NCBI GenBank assembly: GCA_024180945.1
Contig: JAKSGN010000006.1
Location: 4,154,001-4,218,000 of the forward strand
Direction: 5' to 3'
DNA length: 64,000 bases
DNA from: Macrophomina tecta
Taxonomy: Eukaryota; Ascomycota; Dothideomycetes; Botryosphaeriales; Botryosphaeriaceae
This document shows positions 1-11,929 of the stretch, piece after piece (the first letter of the stretch is position 1; every line of letters starts with the position of its first letter). The translations under genes were made by a program, and so were the position numbers. The notes under the pieces are model-generated. The model saw only the letters and a program-made list of their open reading frames with translations, had not been told where the DNA came from and did not search any database.

Positions 1-882
1 ACTGCTCGGATATCCACCCACTGGACGCCGTCAGCGTAGAGGTTCTCAAGCATCTTCCGTATGTATTTGCGAAAGAATGGCTCGTAGAATATCAAGCTGG
101 CGAGAATAGGGAAGCAGGATGCGAATTTACGCCACACATCATTAACGCCGTAATGGTGCTTGAGGGACTCTTCTGAGGTGATCATGGTCCGCGACTTCAC
201 CCATTCCCGAAAGCCATCCCGGCCGCCGTGGGGAAAGGATTTAGCAGCTACGTCCAAAGGAATTGGAGCTTTGGGCTCATAAGCCTCGGACCATATGGAA
301 GCGCTATTCGTCTTGGAAAGCTTAGTATACGTGAAGAAAAAGGGCGCCTTGGCAAGATCGGCGTCATTGGAAAGACTCGTGTCGGACCAGACATGGATGC
401 CATCTAGCTTGAAGGCCTCATCTAACATCCAATCCAGCTCAACCATGGCCTCGAGATGGCAGTGCAGCAGAGCACCCTTGGGCATGCGGCGCACAATCTG
501 CCACAGCTTGCTCCTCTCCATGCGTTCCTTGGCGAGCGAGAACATCATGCCGGGGAAGACGTCGCCGTCGTCGGCCAGGCTGTCCTCGTAGTCCCTGGTC
601 CATAGGGTCTGCTGCTCTTCAAAGCGGATCTGATCGACGATGGAGCAGGCCTCAAAGGCCGTGGGCGAGAGGCTCTCGCGGAAGAAGCGGTCTGACCACG
701 TTTGTCAGACCCTCTTCTATGATTTTCGGCAATGATCACCAACCACTTCGCTGAGTCTTCTCTTGCTCGATCAGCTTGTCACGGCCGTCCAGGTACTTCT
801 GGATGAACTGGTCCTCCAGCCGCGGCACGCCTTGCTGCTGCAGCCAGGCAGCGTCGTCGTCCTGCACGGATGCGCGGTCCAT
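1..882 (-). CDS. CECR1/ADGF-type adenosine deaminase, 5' part (truncated by window edge)
   Basis: Deaminates adenosine to inosine; ADA2/CECR1 (adenosine deaminase-related growth factor) family. About 276 residues are visible. Exon 1 is 882-744 and exon 2 starts at 691; the intron (743-692) has a GTTGGT donor, a CTGAC branch point and a CAG acceptor, and joins R-S-D to R-F-F as the family expects. Exon 2 carries the metal-binding HxH in KGALLHCHLEAM, typical of ADA2 rather than of classical adenosine deaminase, and near the edge DGVQWVDIRA, matching the conserved GVxYxE(L/I)R block. The ATG at 882 begins MDRASVQ; a longer reading would need a non-ATG start. No signal peptide is seen at this start, whereas animal ADA2 is secreted, so the fungal enzyme may be cytosolic. 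The remaining catalytic His and Asp residues lie outside the window. Confidence 0.88.
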
Positions 883-1607
883 GGCTAGCTTGCCTGACTC
901 AACCGCGGGGAGAAGCAAGCGGGTGGAGCGTTAGCCTGGCGCTCAGTGGCTGCAGACTTGAGTGATGTGGAGTCGGTCGACACTTGGGGCGAAGTGCCGG
1001 GCGGTCAGAGGGATTTGAGCAGTTGAGGGTGCAGAAAAAGGGGGCAAGGGCATGGGTGCCTGTTGGCGGCACGGGAAGGCGCGTGCTCGGCGGCGCGCGA
1101 CACCACAGGGCGGCAAGGCCACAAGGCCAACGGCGTCATGCCTAGCCCTTATCGGCGATAAGCCCCAGCCCGCCCGAAACCTGCAGCACGCGCGCCCGCC
1201 CGTGACACGCTCGATGCTGCTCTCTGCTGGCTCACCTGCGCCGCCTTAGCACCCGCGAGACGTGCTCGTCGTCACCGGTCACGGCAGCCAGACCCAACCC
1301 GCAACCTCCACCCGCGCTCTCACCAGCTCACTGAGGCCTTGCCCGGCGCCGTCCCGAACCGCCCTCACCTGGACCCTGCCCGCACTTTCTCGCCCCGTCT
1401 GCTCTAGCAATCCCCTGCCACTCGACCATGCCCGCTTAATGTCGACCGCCGACATCACCCTGCATCCGCCGTGCGGCCAAAGCTAGAGCTCTCGCGCTCG
1501 CCCGCCACTCCTCGCAACCCTCCGCCGCTCCGCCCCAAGCACAGAGCGTCTCGCCAGCCCCCCATCTGTGCCGCTACTCGTCCCCACCGCGGGGCCCTGC
1601 CGTCCTC
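883..1607. other. Divergent promoter region, deaminase / ATG2
   Basis: 725 nt between two divergent start codons. It is GC-rich and C-tract-rich towards ATG2. Small ORFs here show no family resemblance. I see no clear TATA box or RNA gene. Confidence 0.6.
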
Positions 1608-4600
1608 ATGGCCTTCCTTCTGCCCGCCTCGGCCAAGCAGGCCGCCCTGCGCTTTGCTATTTCGAAGATCGGCATCATCGATGATACCGCCATCGACCTG
1701 GACAAGTTCAGCTTCGCATGGGGGAGAAAGAGCACCATAACTCTGCCCAAGGTTCCGCTCAAGGCACAGGTGCGTGCGAGCTGCCGACTTGCGATGCGTG
1801 GACGTTATGCTAACTTGAGACGTGCACAGAAACTGACGTCCTACCTTCCGCTACCGCCGAACTTTCAAGTGTCCGAGGCCTACGTCAACCACCTCCGCAT
1901 ATCCATCCCCGCCAATCTTCAAGGCATCACCGTAGATGCTACCGGGATCGTAGCGAAAGGCAGGATCGCCCAGGGCTCCGAGGAGGATGTTCCACATGGC
2001 AAGGGCGGGGCCACAGACAAGTTGGATCAAGAGACCATCCCCACAGCCGAAGATCTGGCGAAGTCGTTTGTCCAAGATGAGTCGGCTGAGGAAAGAAGAC
2101 GGCTTGAGGCCGCCATCAGGTCACAATCACAGTATCTGCAGCAAGATCCGTTCACGGAGTCCAGCGTGTTCAGTGATGATGGATACGACGAGTCAGAGCT
2201 CGGGACGGGGGTTGGTCTGTCAACACCGTACTACGTGAGCAACTACCTCAAGCTTGTTATGGACACGTCCAAGGTTTCCATCGGCGATATTGAACTTCAA
2301 ATCGAGACTGAGCTTCCCCCCGAAGACTGGGATGACGACGAGGCGATTCAGGCCGGGCTTGTGGTCCATATTGGTGGCATAGAAGTTGATGGTCTGACAA
2401 CGGTCACTCAAGAGGAGGCAGCGTCGGCACATGAGGAGCAGGCAAGACATGGGAAGCGCAGGATTGCGCTAAAGGGCCTCTCCGCTGGATTGCTCCTGGA
2501 CGAAAAGAACATGGCCAAGAGCAGGATAGCATCATCCTTCGCGGCATCTCCTACTGGGAGCGGGAGCGTCCCGTCCGACTCGTTCCATCCTTCCTCCGTC
2601 TCCAGTCCAATTGCTAGGAGATCTCCGCTTGTGCAAAGCCGTTCGCCATCTACCGATGCCGGGTCGTCTCCGTCACCGCAATCCAGCCGCCACCTTCCAG
2701 CCATGAGCGAGTCGGTAATGACTACAGATGCGGACAGGTTTGCCGACGCTGAGGATGAAACCGAGACTTCTCACGTATCTGGGATGGCTGCCTCAGTAGA
2801 TTCACAGAGGTTTGGGCAACAAAGCTTGTATGGCGACGAGTCGATTCTTCAGTTCGGCATGGACAACGGCATGTTTGATTCCAATGTCGAAGACAGTCAA
2901 AGTCCTGAACAAAGCCATAGGAGCCCTGCCAGCCCGGAGCACTTGATAAACTTCGAGCATTCGGCGGAGACTGGGCAATCGCCACAGGCGGTCTTCTCTG
3001 GAAGCAGCTCGCTTCCCGGTCGACTTCCGCATGTGCACGAGCAAATTGGAGCTGATGATGGCACTCACTCGGTCTCCAGGTCCCAGCCAATGCCTGAGAA
3101 TTCCCCATTGGAACCAGGCACAGCAAGTCATGACAGTGCCGTTTCAGGAGCTGGGTTCCCGAGCCCCGAGGCTACGAGCGCGTCTGACCAATCTTCTAGT
3201 GCCTCTCCCTCACCAGCGTCTTCTGAACAGGGCGACCTTGCAGAGTCAAGACTTTTCAGTCATGAAGATGCCGAAAGTATGTATATGAGCGCGATTGATG
3301 ATGGGACAGCGCAGTCAAGCAGATCGTTTCACATGCCCGGTGCGTGGGACACTTCGAGCGTATCTAGCAACGATTCGGATCGGATCTATCATCCTCCAGT
3401 TTCTGCAACAGCAACCGCTCTCGACTCAATTGCTGAGAAAGACGACGGCTGCGAGACTCCTCGACCAGGTAGCCGACTTGATGTTGAAACAGGCGTCGAA
3501 ACAGATCGTTCTCTTCACCAGAACGAGGTTGACCTTCGAACCAAAGTCTTCGTACCACTTGTGGACATCGATATCGTTTCTGTGTGGGTGCCATTCGAGA
3601 AATCATCGCAGGAAACTCCGGGTTCGGATCCACTTGCCTACCATGATGATCAGCCTCGCTCAAGGGTCGCTTTCGCGGAGGACTCGGTCTTTCATGATGT
3701 ACCGGGGGCCTTCTCACAATACGCCGCATCTACTGCACGGTCCAGGCCTTCAGCTAGCATTATGCGAGATTCGCGGAGATTGCCCGCTCACCAGCAGCAA
3801 CAGTCGTCAAGCAATGCCGAATCTGAAAGGGAAGGCTCGACTAGGACAGCTGAGGATGAAGTCGAGGTTTCTGTTGGCAATGTACGTGCTCAGGTCGATG
3901 TGGAAACGATATACCTGGCGATGCGTCTCGTGAAGATGATTCAACAGCTTTTTGGCGATTCTTCCTCCGTGGACAACAAGAAAGACTCGAAAAATGACAG
4001 CAAGAAAATTAAGGAGGAGCCTAGCTCCAAAACTCCTTGGTCATTCAAGTTCAGCATGGAAAACATGCAGCTTTCCCTCCTTAAGGAGTTGTTCACACAG
4101 AGCATTGCGCCCAACAAGCTTGTGGGTGGTCTCAGACATGCGGAATGGGACTTCAACGAAGTGCTACTCATTCTACGCGCGAGTGGCATCAATGCCACAG
4201 GAACGAACAAGAATGGCTCGTTGAGCGCCAGCTTAAAGGTTGGAGTGTTTTCCTTTGGATTCAGTGACCGAGGAATCCTTAGCTTCCAGTCTGGCACGGG
4301 TTTAGAAGAAACAACCATGGACGTCAACAAGCCCATCGAACACGACATTTCAATCACGTACACAGGGGACAATGGAGGCCCACGCATAGATATTTCTACG
4401 CTCCCTGTCAATATCTCCCTGGATGTGCAAAAGCTGGATGATACGTTCGCTTCGTATGGCGGCTTTAGCGGGGTTCTTAAAATCAGCAACCATATCAAAT
4501 CAACATGTGTGCTACCGCCCCCAGCGCCGAAGGTGTCGCCGATGCCTAAAACACATATGCCGGAGGAAGTACCCTTCCCGAAGATCGACGCTCGTTTTGC

Positions 4601-7600
4601 AGCCCTCAACTTCAACCTGCAAGGTGAGACTTGTGGTGTACTTCTGGAGACTAGCACCATTCGCACCAACGTTCGAAAAGGCGGTATCAGGGTAAATACC
4701 AAACATGCCAAGATCTCCGGCCCTCATCTGATGAACTCTGCTCTGCTCCGGAGTAATCCGCCACTATTAGTTGAGGTGCATGATATCCGTATCGTCTACG
4801 CTTTCGTTCCGGAGGAGGTGGACTTGTCGGATCTACTTTCGTTAATCACCCCAACCGCCTTCAAGTACGAGGCCGATGATGACATCCTCATCGATACGCT
4901 TCTCTCACAGCGCCGAAAGGGGTCCTTTGTCAAGGTGAGAGTGCAGGGATCTATGCACCTCGACATATCGGACCTTGAAGGTATGAAACAGCTCGATGCC
5001 CTTGGGAAAGATGTTGCAAAGCTCTCTAGTGTTGCAAAGCTCCTGCCCGATGATGAGCGTCCGGGAATCCTCTCGATGATTGAAGTGGCCAATTGTAAGG
5101 TCGCCGTGGTGGTGGACAACCGCATTGGGAGAGTCACCCTGAACTGCCTCGAAGTTCGAGTTGCCCATATTGGCCTACCTGCACTTCTGGCCCTTTCCGT
5201 CCACAGCATTGAAGCTGCTCGCAATGATTCTGAGTGGTTTTTGACCGAGGTCACCAACAACCGGGATGCTGCCATTCCCATGATCATGGCGCGCTGGCTT
5301 GGAGACGAAATGGAGCCCATCCTAAAGGTTAAGCTCTATAACCTCCTCTTCGACTATCGCGTTACAACCATCATGGCCTTACTTGGTCTTTCGGAAGACT
5401 GTACTGCCGACGATGTGGCCTTTGGAATGGCTTCGTCTATCGCGACTATTAAGAAGCCCCCATCACCCGGTATCATTAGGCAGTCGTCTTCCGCTAGTGA
5501 GAAATCCAGCCCACCTTCTCGTCCCATGAATCTCGATCTTCTACTGAGAGATTGTGCGATCGGGTTGAACCCTCACAAGAGTCAAGCAAAAGCCCTCCTC
5601 GTCCTATCCGACACACGATTCACCGGCTCTCTCGTTCAGGATGTGGTTACAACGGCCAGTTTGGATATCAGGAGAGCGTCTTTGTTGGTGGTTGACGAAG
5701 TGGACCGGCTTGATCCCGATCGACCACAATCCAGCAGCTCTTCGCTGACGGGACTAGGGACTGCCCAGGTCAATAGTCTTTGCCGCTGGGGATTTGTCAC
5801 TGTCGGAACAGTGTCCAAGGCTAAAGCGGTGGTCAAGATTAGCGAGTCGCACAAGGATGGCCACCAGTCTGTCGATGTGGAGTTTAAGAACGATTTGTTC
5901 GTCATGGAAAGCTGTGCCGACTCTACTCAAACCCTCATTGCGATATTTGGCGGGCTTGCCCCTCCTCAACCTCCTTCAAAGGAGGTCCAGTATCGGACAA
6001 AGGTCGAACCGGTTGTGGATATGATGGCCTCGCTGGTCGGAGAAGATTTCAAGGCTCCGCCCAAAGATGAACAACTCCATATGGACCAATCTATTGTTAT
6101 AGATGACGACGACCAAGACATCCACTTTACAGGCAGCATTTACGACCCTGGTCATCTACCCAATCTTGACGAAATGACAGAAGAGTCTATCGAGGAGTCA
6201 ATGCTCAAGTCGCAGCAGCAGCTTGGCAATCAGGAGCCTCTGGAAGAGCTCAACTTCAAGGAGGATTTCTTCTCAGCGCCCAGTGAAGAACTTCCAGCTG
6301 CTCAAGCTTGGGACTCGAGAAAGAACGAATACATTGAGTCCAGCGAAGTCTCGGTTGCCAAGAGCCCGCTCACCATACGTGTCAAGAATATTCATTTCAT
6401 TTGGAACCTCTATGATGGGTACGATTGGCCAAGGACTCGGGATAAGCTGAACCAGAAGCTCGAAGAGGTCGAACAGCGGGCTCAAGAAAGGCGTGAGAGG
6501 GATCTCAATGATGGGTTTGAAGGGGTCTCTTTTGAAGAAGACCTGCTCTTCGGTTCAGTCTACATCACTCTACCAGTCAACAACACGCCAGAGGAGAACC
6601 GGAGACAACTGAATCAGGCGCTAAGAGGCGGCGACGACGCAGCGAGTGAAACCAGTTTTGCTACAACAACTGCATCAAGAGCGGCCGCGCGGCCGCATCG
6701 CAAGAGGTTGAGGCTTGAAAGAGGTCGCCATCATAAGATCAAGTTCGAGTTGAGTGGCGTCTCTGCCGACGTGGTAGTATTTCCGCCGGGTCATGGGGAA
6801 ACTCAGAACTCGGTTGATGTTCGTGTTGAAAACCTCGACGTCATTGACCACGTACCAACTTCGACCTGGAACAAGTTTGTCACTTACGACAAGGCAGCTG
6901 GTGAACGTCCGCTTGGATCACCTATGATTCGCCTTGAGATGTTGACCGTGCGTCCTGTGCCAACTCTGGCCGCTTCGGAACTTGTAATTCGCGTAAGTCT
7001 CCCTACCCAACTCTTGAACGCGCAACTATTCGATGTTAATACGGGATCTTAATTACAGGTCTCGGTACTACCTCTACGACTGCATGTGGATCAAGATGCG
7101 CTTGACTTCATCACCCGTTTCTTCGAATTCAAGGATGACAGAATTACTTCAAAGGATGCGCCCGGTGACCAGCCCTTCATACAACGTCTCGAAGTTCGAA
7201 CAGTAAAGCTTAATCTTGACTACAAGCCAAAGAAGGTCGATTACGCCGGCCTCCGCTCTGGACATACGACTGAGTTTATGAATTTCTTTATTCTGGAGAA
7301 GGCACACATTACTCTTAGGCGTTGCATTGTTTACGGTATCTCTGGCTTCGACAAAGTCCACAAGACTCTGAATGGTATCTGGATGCCGGACGTGCAGCGC
7401 AATCAGATTCCGAAGATTCTTACGGGTCTAGCTGTTACTCAACAGGCAGCTGAGGTGGGGAAAGCCGTGATGGACATCGTCTCTGTCCCCTTCGCCGAGT
7501 ACAAGAAAGATGGTCGAATTTTCCGCAGCGCTCAAAAGGGTGCACTGGCGTTTGCCAAAAACACTACAACGGAGTTGCTGCGCCTCGGTGGGAAAGTTTC

Positions 7601-8045
7601 GATCGGCACGCAGGCCATGATCCAAACTGCCGAGGGTATCTTGTCACCGGTATCTCCATCTGCAGGCTCGAGTCATACCCAACAGGACGACACCGCTTGG
7701 CACGATGTACCTTCACCGGGCTCATCTCCTGCAGATGAACCTAGGGTCATTTCAAACTATGCGGATCAGCCTATTGGCGTGAGGGCTGGCCTCATCAGCG
7801 CCCGCCGCCACCTCCAACAGGACTTCTTGTCCGCCCGCGACGCCATCATTGCCATCCCTGGTGAAGTCATGGATAGCGGCAGTGCAACTGGCGCTGCGAA
7901 AGCCGTTGTGCGCCGGGCTCCCGTGGTTATTCTGCGACCCTTCACTGGCGTTGCGAAGGCTGCAGGTGCAACAATGTTCGGAGCTGCTAACGCACTTGAC
8001 CCGGAGAGCAAGCGAAAGATTGACGACAAATACAAGCATCATTAA
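1608..8045 (+). CDS. ATG2: Autophagy-related protein 2 (lipid-transfer protein)
   Basis: Rod-shaped lipid-transfer protein of the VPS13/ATG2 (chorein) superfamily that works with Atg9 and Atg18 at the contact between the ER and the growing autophagosome. Three exons: 1608-1769, 1830-6992, 7059-8045, giving 2103 aa, a usual length for fungal Atg2. Intron 1 (1770-1829) is exactly 60 nt with no stop in frame, so an unspliced reading stays open; GTGCGT donor, TGCTAAC branch point and CAG acceptor mark it, and its removal restores KVPLKAQ-KLTSYLPLPP as in relatives. Intron 2 (6993-7058) has GTAAGT and TTACAG. The N-terminus (SKIGIIDDTAIDLDKFSFAWG) is the Atg2 chorein block; residues of roughly 300-640 are Ser/Pro-rich and disordered; the C-terminus (LPLRLHVDQDALDFITRFF and the following region) is the Atg2 C-terminal domain. 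It ends in KIDDKYKHH. Confidence 0.96.
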
Positions 8046-8426
8046 AGAACCTGGTCTTTTCTGGCCTGCTTTTTTTTTATGGTTTAGCAAAGATGTGGCA
8101 AACGGTAATGGAGTTTTCGGTGCCATATTCTGGCTTTTCTTTAAGTCTCTCACTTTCTGCGACACCTACATGAGAAATTTCTCTCTCCATCTCATATCCA
8201 GGGCGAGGGCAACTACTTTGAAATTTTCTGCATAGCGACGGTTCTCTTTTTTTTTTTTTTTCCGCTCCCCTCTCCCCAATAGCATGGTACGACGACACGA
8301 AAGCATGGCGTAGCATAGTGGACAGCATTGGGCTAACATGGTGTACCGGAGAAGATAGGCCATAGGGCGAGGGGAGCGCATCGAAGACGGGGAGGGTTCC
8401 GTAAGATTCCCCATTATCCTTTATAA

Positions 8427-8503
8427 GTAGTTGGAGCAGGCGTCCAGATGTAAATTTTGTTCCTTCTCTTGTACATTTACATCCGGACAACTGCTTCAAC
8501 CAC
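8427..8503. repeat. Hairpin element (29-nt inverted arms, 19-nt loop)
   Basis: Left arm 8427-8455 and right arm 8475-8503 are reverse complements at 24 of 29 positions, counted by hand; the shared core reads GTCC(A/G)GATGTAAAT. The element lies about 380 nt past the ATG2 stop. Similar arms occur singly at 9611-9640, 11871-11890, 17771-17803, 19779-19811 and 30674-30706. It could be a miniature inverted-repeat element or a conserved RNA hairpin; the sequence does not decide. Confidence 0.7.
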
Positions 8504-9060
8504 CATACAACGGTGGCCTCGGTGACATCTTTCTGAGACGATCTCATCAGCCTTTTATTGTCTTCTTCTTTCCGTCTTTTTTGCTCTCGCTTTTGTTTCT
8601 CAACACAGTATACCCGACAGGCCAGACATTCGTGCATGCTTTCGTTGTTGTCTTTTGTGGCCTCTTGTTAGTTCTCGTCCGCAGGGATAAATTGCCACAT
8701 TCATCTTTAATCTTCTGTACATTGTGATCATGTCATAGAACTCACACTGCTTTTTTTTTTTTTATACTGTTGGCGTGTGAAGCAGCTTTCTGTTACCTTC
8801 AATCTTCAGCATGTAACAACAGATACGCATGTGAATTTGAAGTTGCCATCATATAGATGTCCCATAAGATCAATGATAATAATCTGAGCGACTGGTTTCA
8901 GTCCCTGCAAGTGATAGTCAAATTCACGACTCCTGAATTGGTGCCTGGAAACATAAACTTGACCGATTACTAAAGGTGCGGGTATTTCTGACCTCTGTTT
9001 TCGATGGTCTGACCACGGTTATCGGTATTATAACCTATTTTTGTTGCCTGTTTGGGAAAT

Positions 9061-9360
9061 TCCGGTAGATTGCCGGTCTATATTTATCGCGTACTACTTA
9101 CCTACCTACCTATCTTTCACCGTTCTTTACCACCTTCTACCGCTTTTCACTAATCTTCGTATAACCGTCTAAACCTACGTTACTGCTGCCTCCGTCACAC
9201 GACGCCTCCGACGGCCTTAGGCGCGCCTTAATACTATACTAAACAGCTGAGACGTAAGCTAGGCCGGTCGCTAGGTCTTAAAGATAATATAAAAGGGCGC
9301 GAAAAATATCACACATACCTACGTAAGAGACGCCTCACTATTAAGAGCTATTTTTGGTTG
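9061..9360. repeat. RIP-like TpA-rich relic
   Basis: In this 300-nt stretch I count about 38 TpA, 17 ApT, 10 CpA and 5 TpG by eye. High TpA/ApT with scarce CpA and TpG is the footprint of repeat-induced point mutation, which implies that a transposon or duplicated segment once lay here. No coding remnant is recognisable. CpG is not depleted, so simple AT drift is a poorer explanation. Confidence 0.55.
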
Positions 9361-9610
9361 ATGCATTAAAGCGATTGCAAACTCCGTGGAGTGACTGTTT
9401 CGCATGAGCTGAGGCTAAATACCTCTTAGATTACGGTGGAAACGGTGGGATTATGATGTTCTTCAACGGGGTCAGAAAATCCGCGCCTTCGTTAGATAGG
9501 CCGTGTCAGCAGTTTATGAATAGCAAGTAAAAACGCATGTGGAAGACTGAAACATCTGTATGGACGTCAATGTGACAACCACTACACCGTCATATGGCGC
9601 ACGGGTCGCA

Positions 9611-9640
9611 GTGAGTTGAAGCAGTTGTCTGGATGCAGAT
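9611..9640 (+). repeat. Single copy of the dispersed element arm
   Basis: Matches the reverse complement of the 8475-8503 arm at about 26 of 29 positions, with one inserted base; shared core GTTGAAGCAGTTGTC. No opposing arm is seen nearby. Confidence 0.6.
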
Positions 9641-10131
9641 GTCCCTTATTTTCTTGATAACATTTGCCTCTGAACGACTACTGCAACTTCCTACGGTCTG
9701 TTTAGTCCAATAGGGGAACACTTTTGCCCTTCGCCGTTGCAGTTATTTTGACACTGGCATGGACACCGGTGACCTTTCAGAGACATCGCAACGATGCGCC
9801 ATGCCAGAACCCAGTTCAGCGGGAGCCATACCACTCTGGACTTGGCAGTGACATTCTGATGGTCAGCTAAAACTGATCTGACCCGAATTTGTCGGCAGCA
9901 CAAAACCGACATTCCCTCGCCACTGAGTCGGGATGTCGCTCCCCGCATCTGATTGGTCGAAGGGTCGGGGCCATCATAGATAAATCCAACACCAAGGTGA
10001 GCACCACTTTGACAATCGCGAAGAACGAGAAATCCCGTTCTACGCCTCACGAGAAAAAGAGTTCCTCCACTAAGGTTACGCCTGGGCCTAAAGGGCAGTT
10101 TCACAACCAGGAACACGACTCTACAGCAAGT

Positions 10132-11623
10132 ATGGCAGACGCTGAAAAGGGACTACCCACGGCGGCAGGTAAGGAAGTCCTCGTTCATATTTGGTGCACA
10201 TCATGGAAGACCAAGTTCTAATGTTAGTTTCAGATGCAAACCTCTCCGCCGCCTCCGAAAAACCTTCTGATCCAAATACTACCACCAATGATCCTGCTGA
10301 CATCCCTCCCCTACGCGGCCTCTCTTTCCTCGACCGCTTCCTCGTTCTATGGATCTTCCTCGCCATGGCCATAGGTATCATACTGGGCAATCTTGTTCCT
10401 TCAACAGGGCCATCACTTCAGCGTGGCACGTACGTTACCTCATCAAGAAGCGCCCCTCGAAATCGACCTAAACGTAATACAGCTTCGTCGGAGTCTCCGT
10501 CCCTATTGCAATTGGTCTCCTGGTAATGATGTACCCTGTTTTATGCAAAGGTTTAACCAACCCCCGTTGATTCTTCTTCTTGAAGCCGTACTGATGCCCC
10601 AGAAAGTCCGCTACGAAACTCTTCACCTCCTGCTTTCCCACCGGACCCTCTGGAAACAACTCCTCGTCTCCTTCCTCCTCAACTGGATTCTCGCGCCCCT
10701 CCTGATGACCGGCCTAGCCTGGGCATTCCTGCCAGACCGGGCAGACCTGCGCGAAGGCCTCATCTTCGTCGGTGTGGCGCGCTGCATCGCGATGGTGCTG
10801 ATCTGGACGGACCTCGCGGGCGGCGACGGCGACTACTGCGCCGTGCTCGTCGCCTTCAACAGCCTGCTCCAGATCGTGCTCTTCGCGCCGCTCGCCCTCT
10901 TCTACGTGCGTGTGGTCAGCGGCGACTCCGCCAGCCAGACCGTCCAGTACGACGTCGTCGCCAAATCCGTAGCCGTCTTTCTGGGTGCGCGCATACCAAT
11001 AGGCCCGCTCTCTTCGTGCGCAGAATCATTCCCACTAACAAACCACCAGGCATCCCCCTCGCCGCGGCCATCCTCACACGCACCCTCCTTCGCCGCCTCC
11101 TCGGACCCACGCGCTACCAAACGCACTTCATCCGGCCCATCGCGCCGCTCTCGCTGATAGGCCTCCTCTACACCATCGTCGTGCTGTTCGCGTCGCAGGG
11201 CGCGCACGTGGTGCACCAGATCACGTCGGTGCTGCGTGTCGCGGCGCCGCTGGTCGTCTACTTCGTGCTAGTCTTTGGCGGAACGGTCTGGCTGTGCCGC
11301 CGGTGCGGCTTCGCGTACGGCGTCAGCTGCACGCAGAGCTTCACGGCGGCGAGCAACAACTTCGAGCTGGCCATCGCCGTGTGCGTGGCGACATTTGGCA
11401 GCGGGAGTGGGCAAGGTCTTGCTGGTGAGTTTATCATTCTTACCTCTTCGTTCTTTGCTCCCCCTACCCAATGTTGGTTGAGGGAGTGAAAGGGGGCCTG
11501 TTGGGATCTGTTTGCTGACGAGATGGCTATGCAGCGACGGTTGGGCCGCTGATCGAGGTGCCGGTGCTCATTGCATTGGTGTATGTGTTAAAATTTGTGA
11601 AGAAGAGGTGGGCCTGGAAATGA
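10132..11623 (+). CDS. ACR3: Arsenite efflux carrier Acr3
   Basis: Plasma-membrane As(III) exporter of the ACR3 (BART) family with about ten membrane spans. Six exons: 10132-10168, 10234-10429, 10483-10550, 10607-10984, 11050-11424, 11535-11623, giving 380 aa. Every junction was fixed by conserved residues: intron 3 ends at AAAG rather than the earlier CAG because only this yields the family block PVLCKVRYE; intron 2 joins GT-FVGVSVPIAIG; intron 4 joins VFLG-IPLAAAILTR. The conserved ARCIAMVLIWTDLA segment carries the functional Cys of the family, and GPLIEVPVLI near the end is also typical. The acidic N-terminal 40 residues are hydrophilic. It stands alone: no arsenate reductase or arsenic methyltransferase lies beside it. 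It is convergent with DLD1. Confidence 0.94.
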
Positions 11624-11929
11624 GCAAACCCAGTCCGAATTGTGGCGTGGAGTTGATTGGAAATAATTTATAGCAGCCCGCCATCTGTTTTTGCCTTTTC
11701 TCCCTCCTTCAGCCCGGGAGCGGTTGCATGGATGTGAAGAAGCTATTTCGATATTTTCCTACACCAAGTTGAAAGCGTCGTCACGACATTCACCCAGAAG
11801 AGATTTATTTATATTTTCATGCCCCGGTGTCCTGCCGACTATCACATGAGGCCGCATGTTCCTCTTGATAGCAGTGTCCGGATACAGTTTACTCACTGAT
11901 AATACCAACGACACAGCCCAAGTCTTTCT
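11624..11929. other. Convergent 3' region ACR3/DLD1
   Basis: 306 nt between two convergent stop codons, containing 3' UTRs and a weak copy of the dispersed element at 11871-11890 (core GTCCGGATA). Confidence 0.6.
11871..11890 (+). repeat. Weak copy of dispersed element arm
   Basis: GCAGTGTCCGGATACAGTTT resembles the arm core at 8475-8503 (reverse complement), with one deletion and a diverged end. It is short, so chance is possible. Confidence 0.35.

Larger units (their letters stand above)
8046..10131. other. Intergenic region ATG2-ACR3
   Basis: 2.1 kb without a gene. It holds poly-T runs at 8247-8261 and 8751-8763, an inverted repeat at 8427-8503, a TpA-rich relic at about 9061-9360, and a single repeat copy at 9611-9640. 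The last few hundred bases are presumably the ACR3 promoter. Confidence 0.65.
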
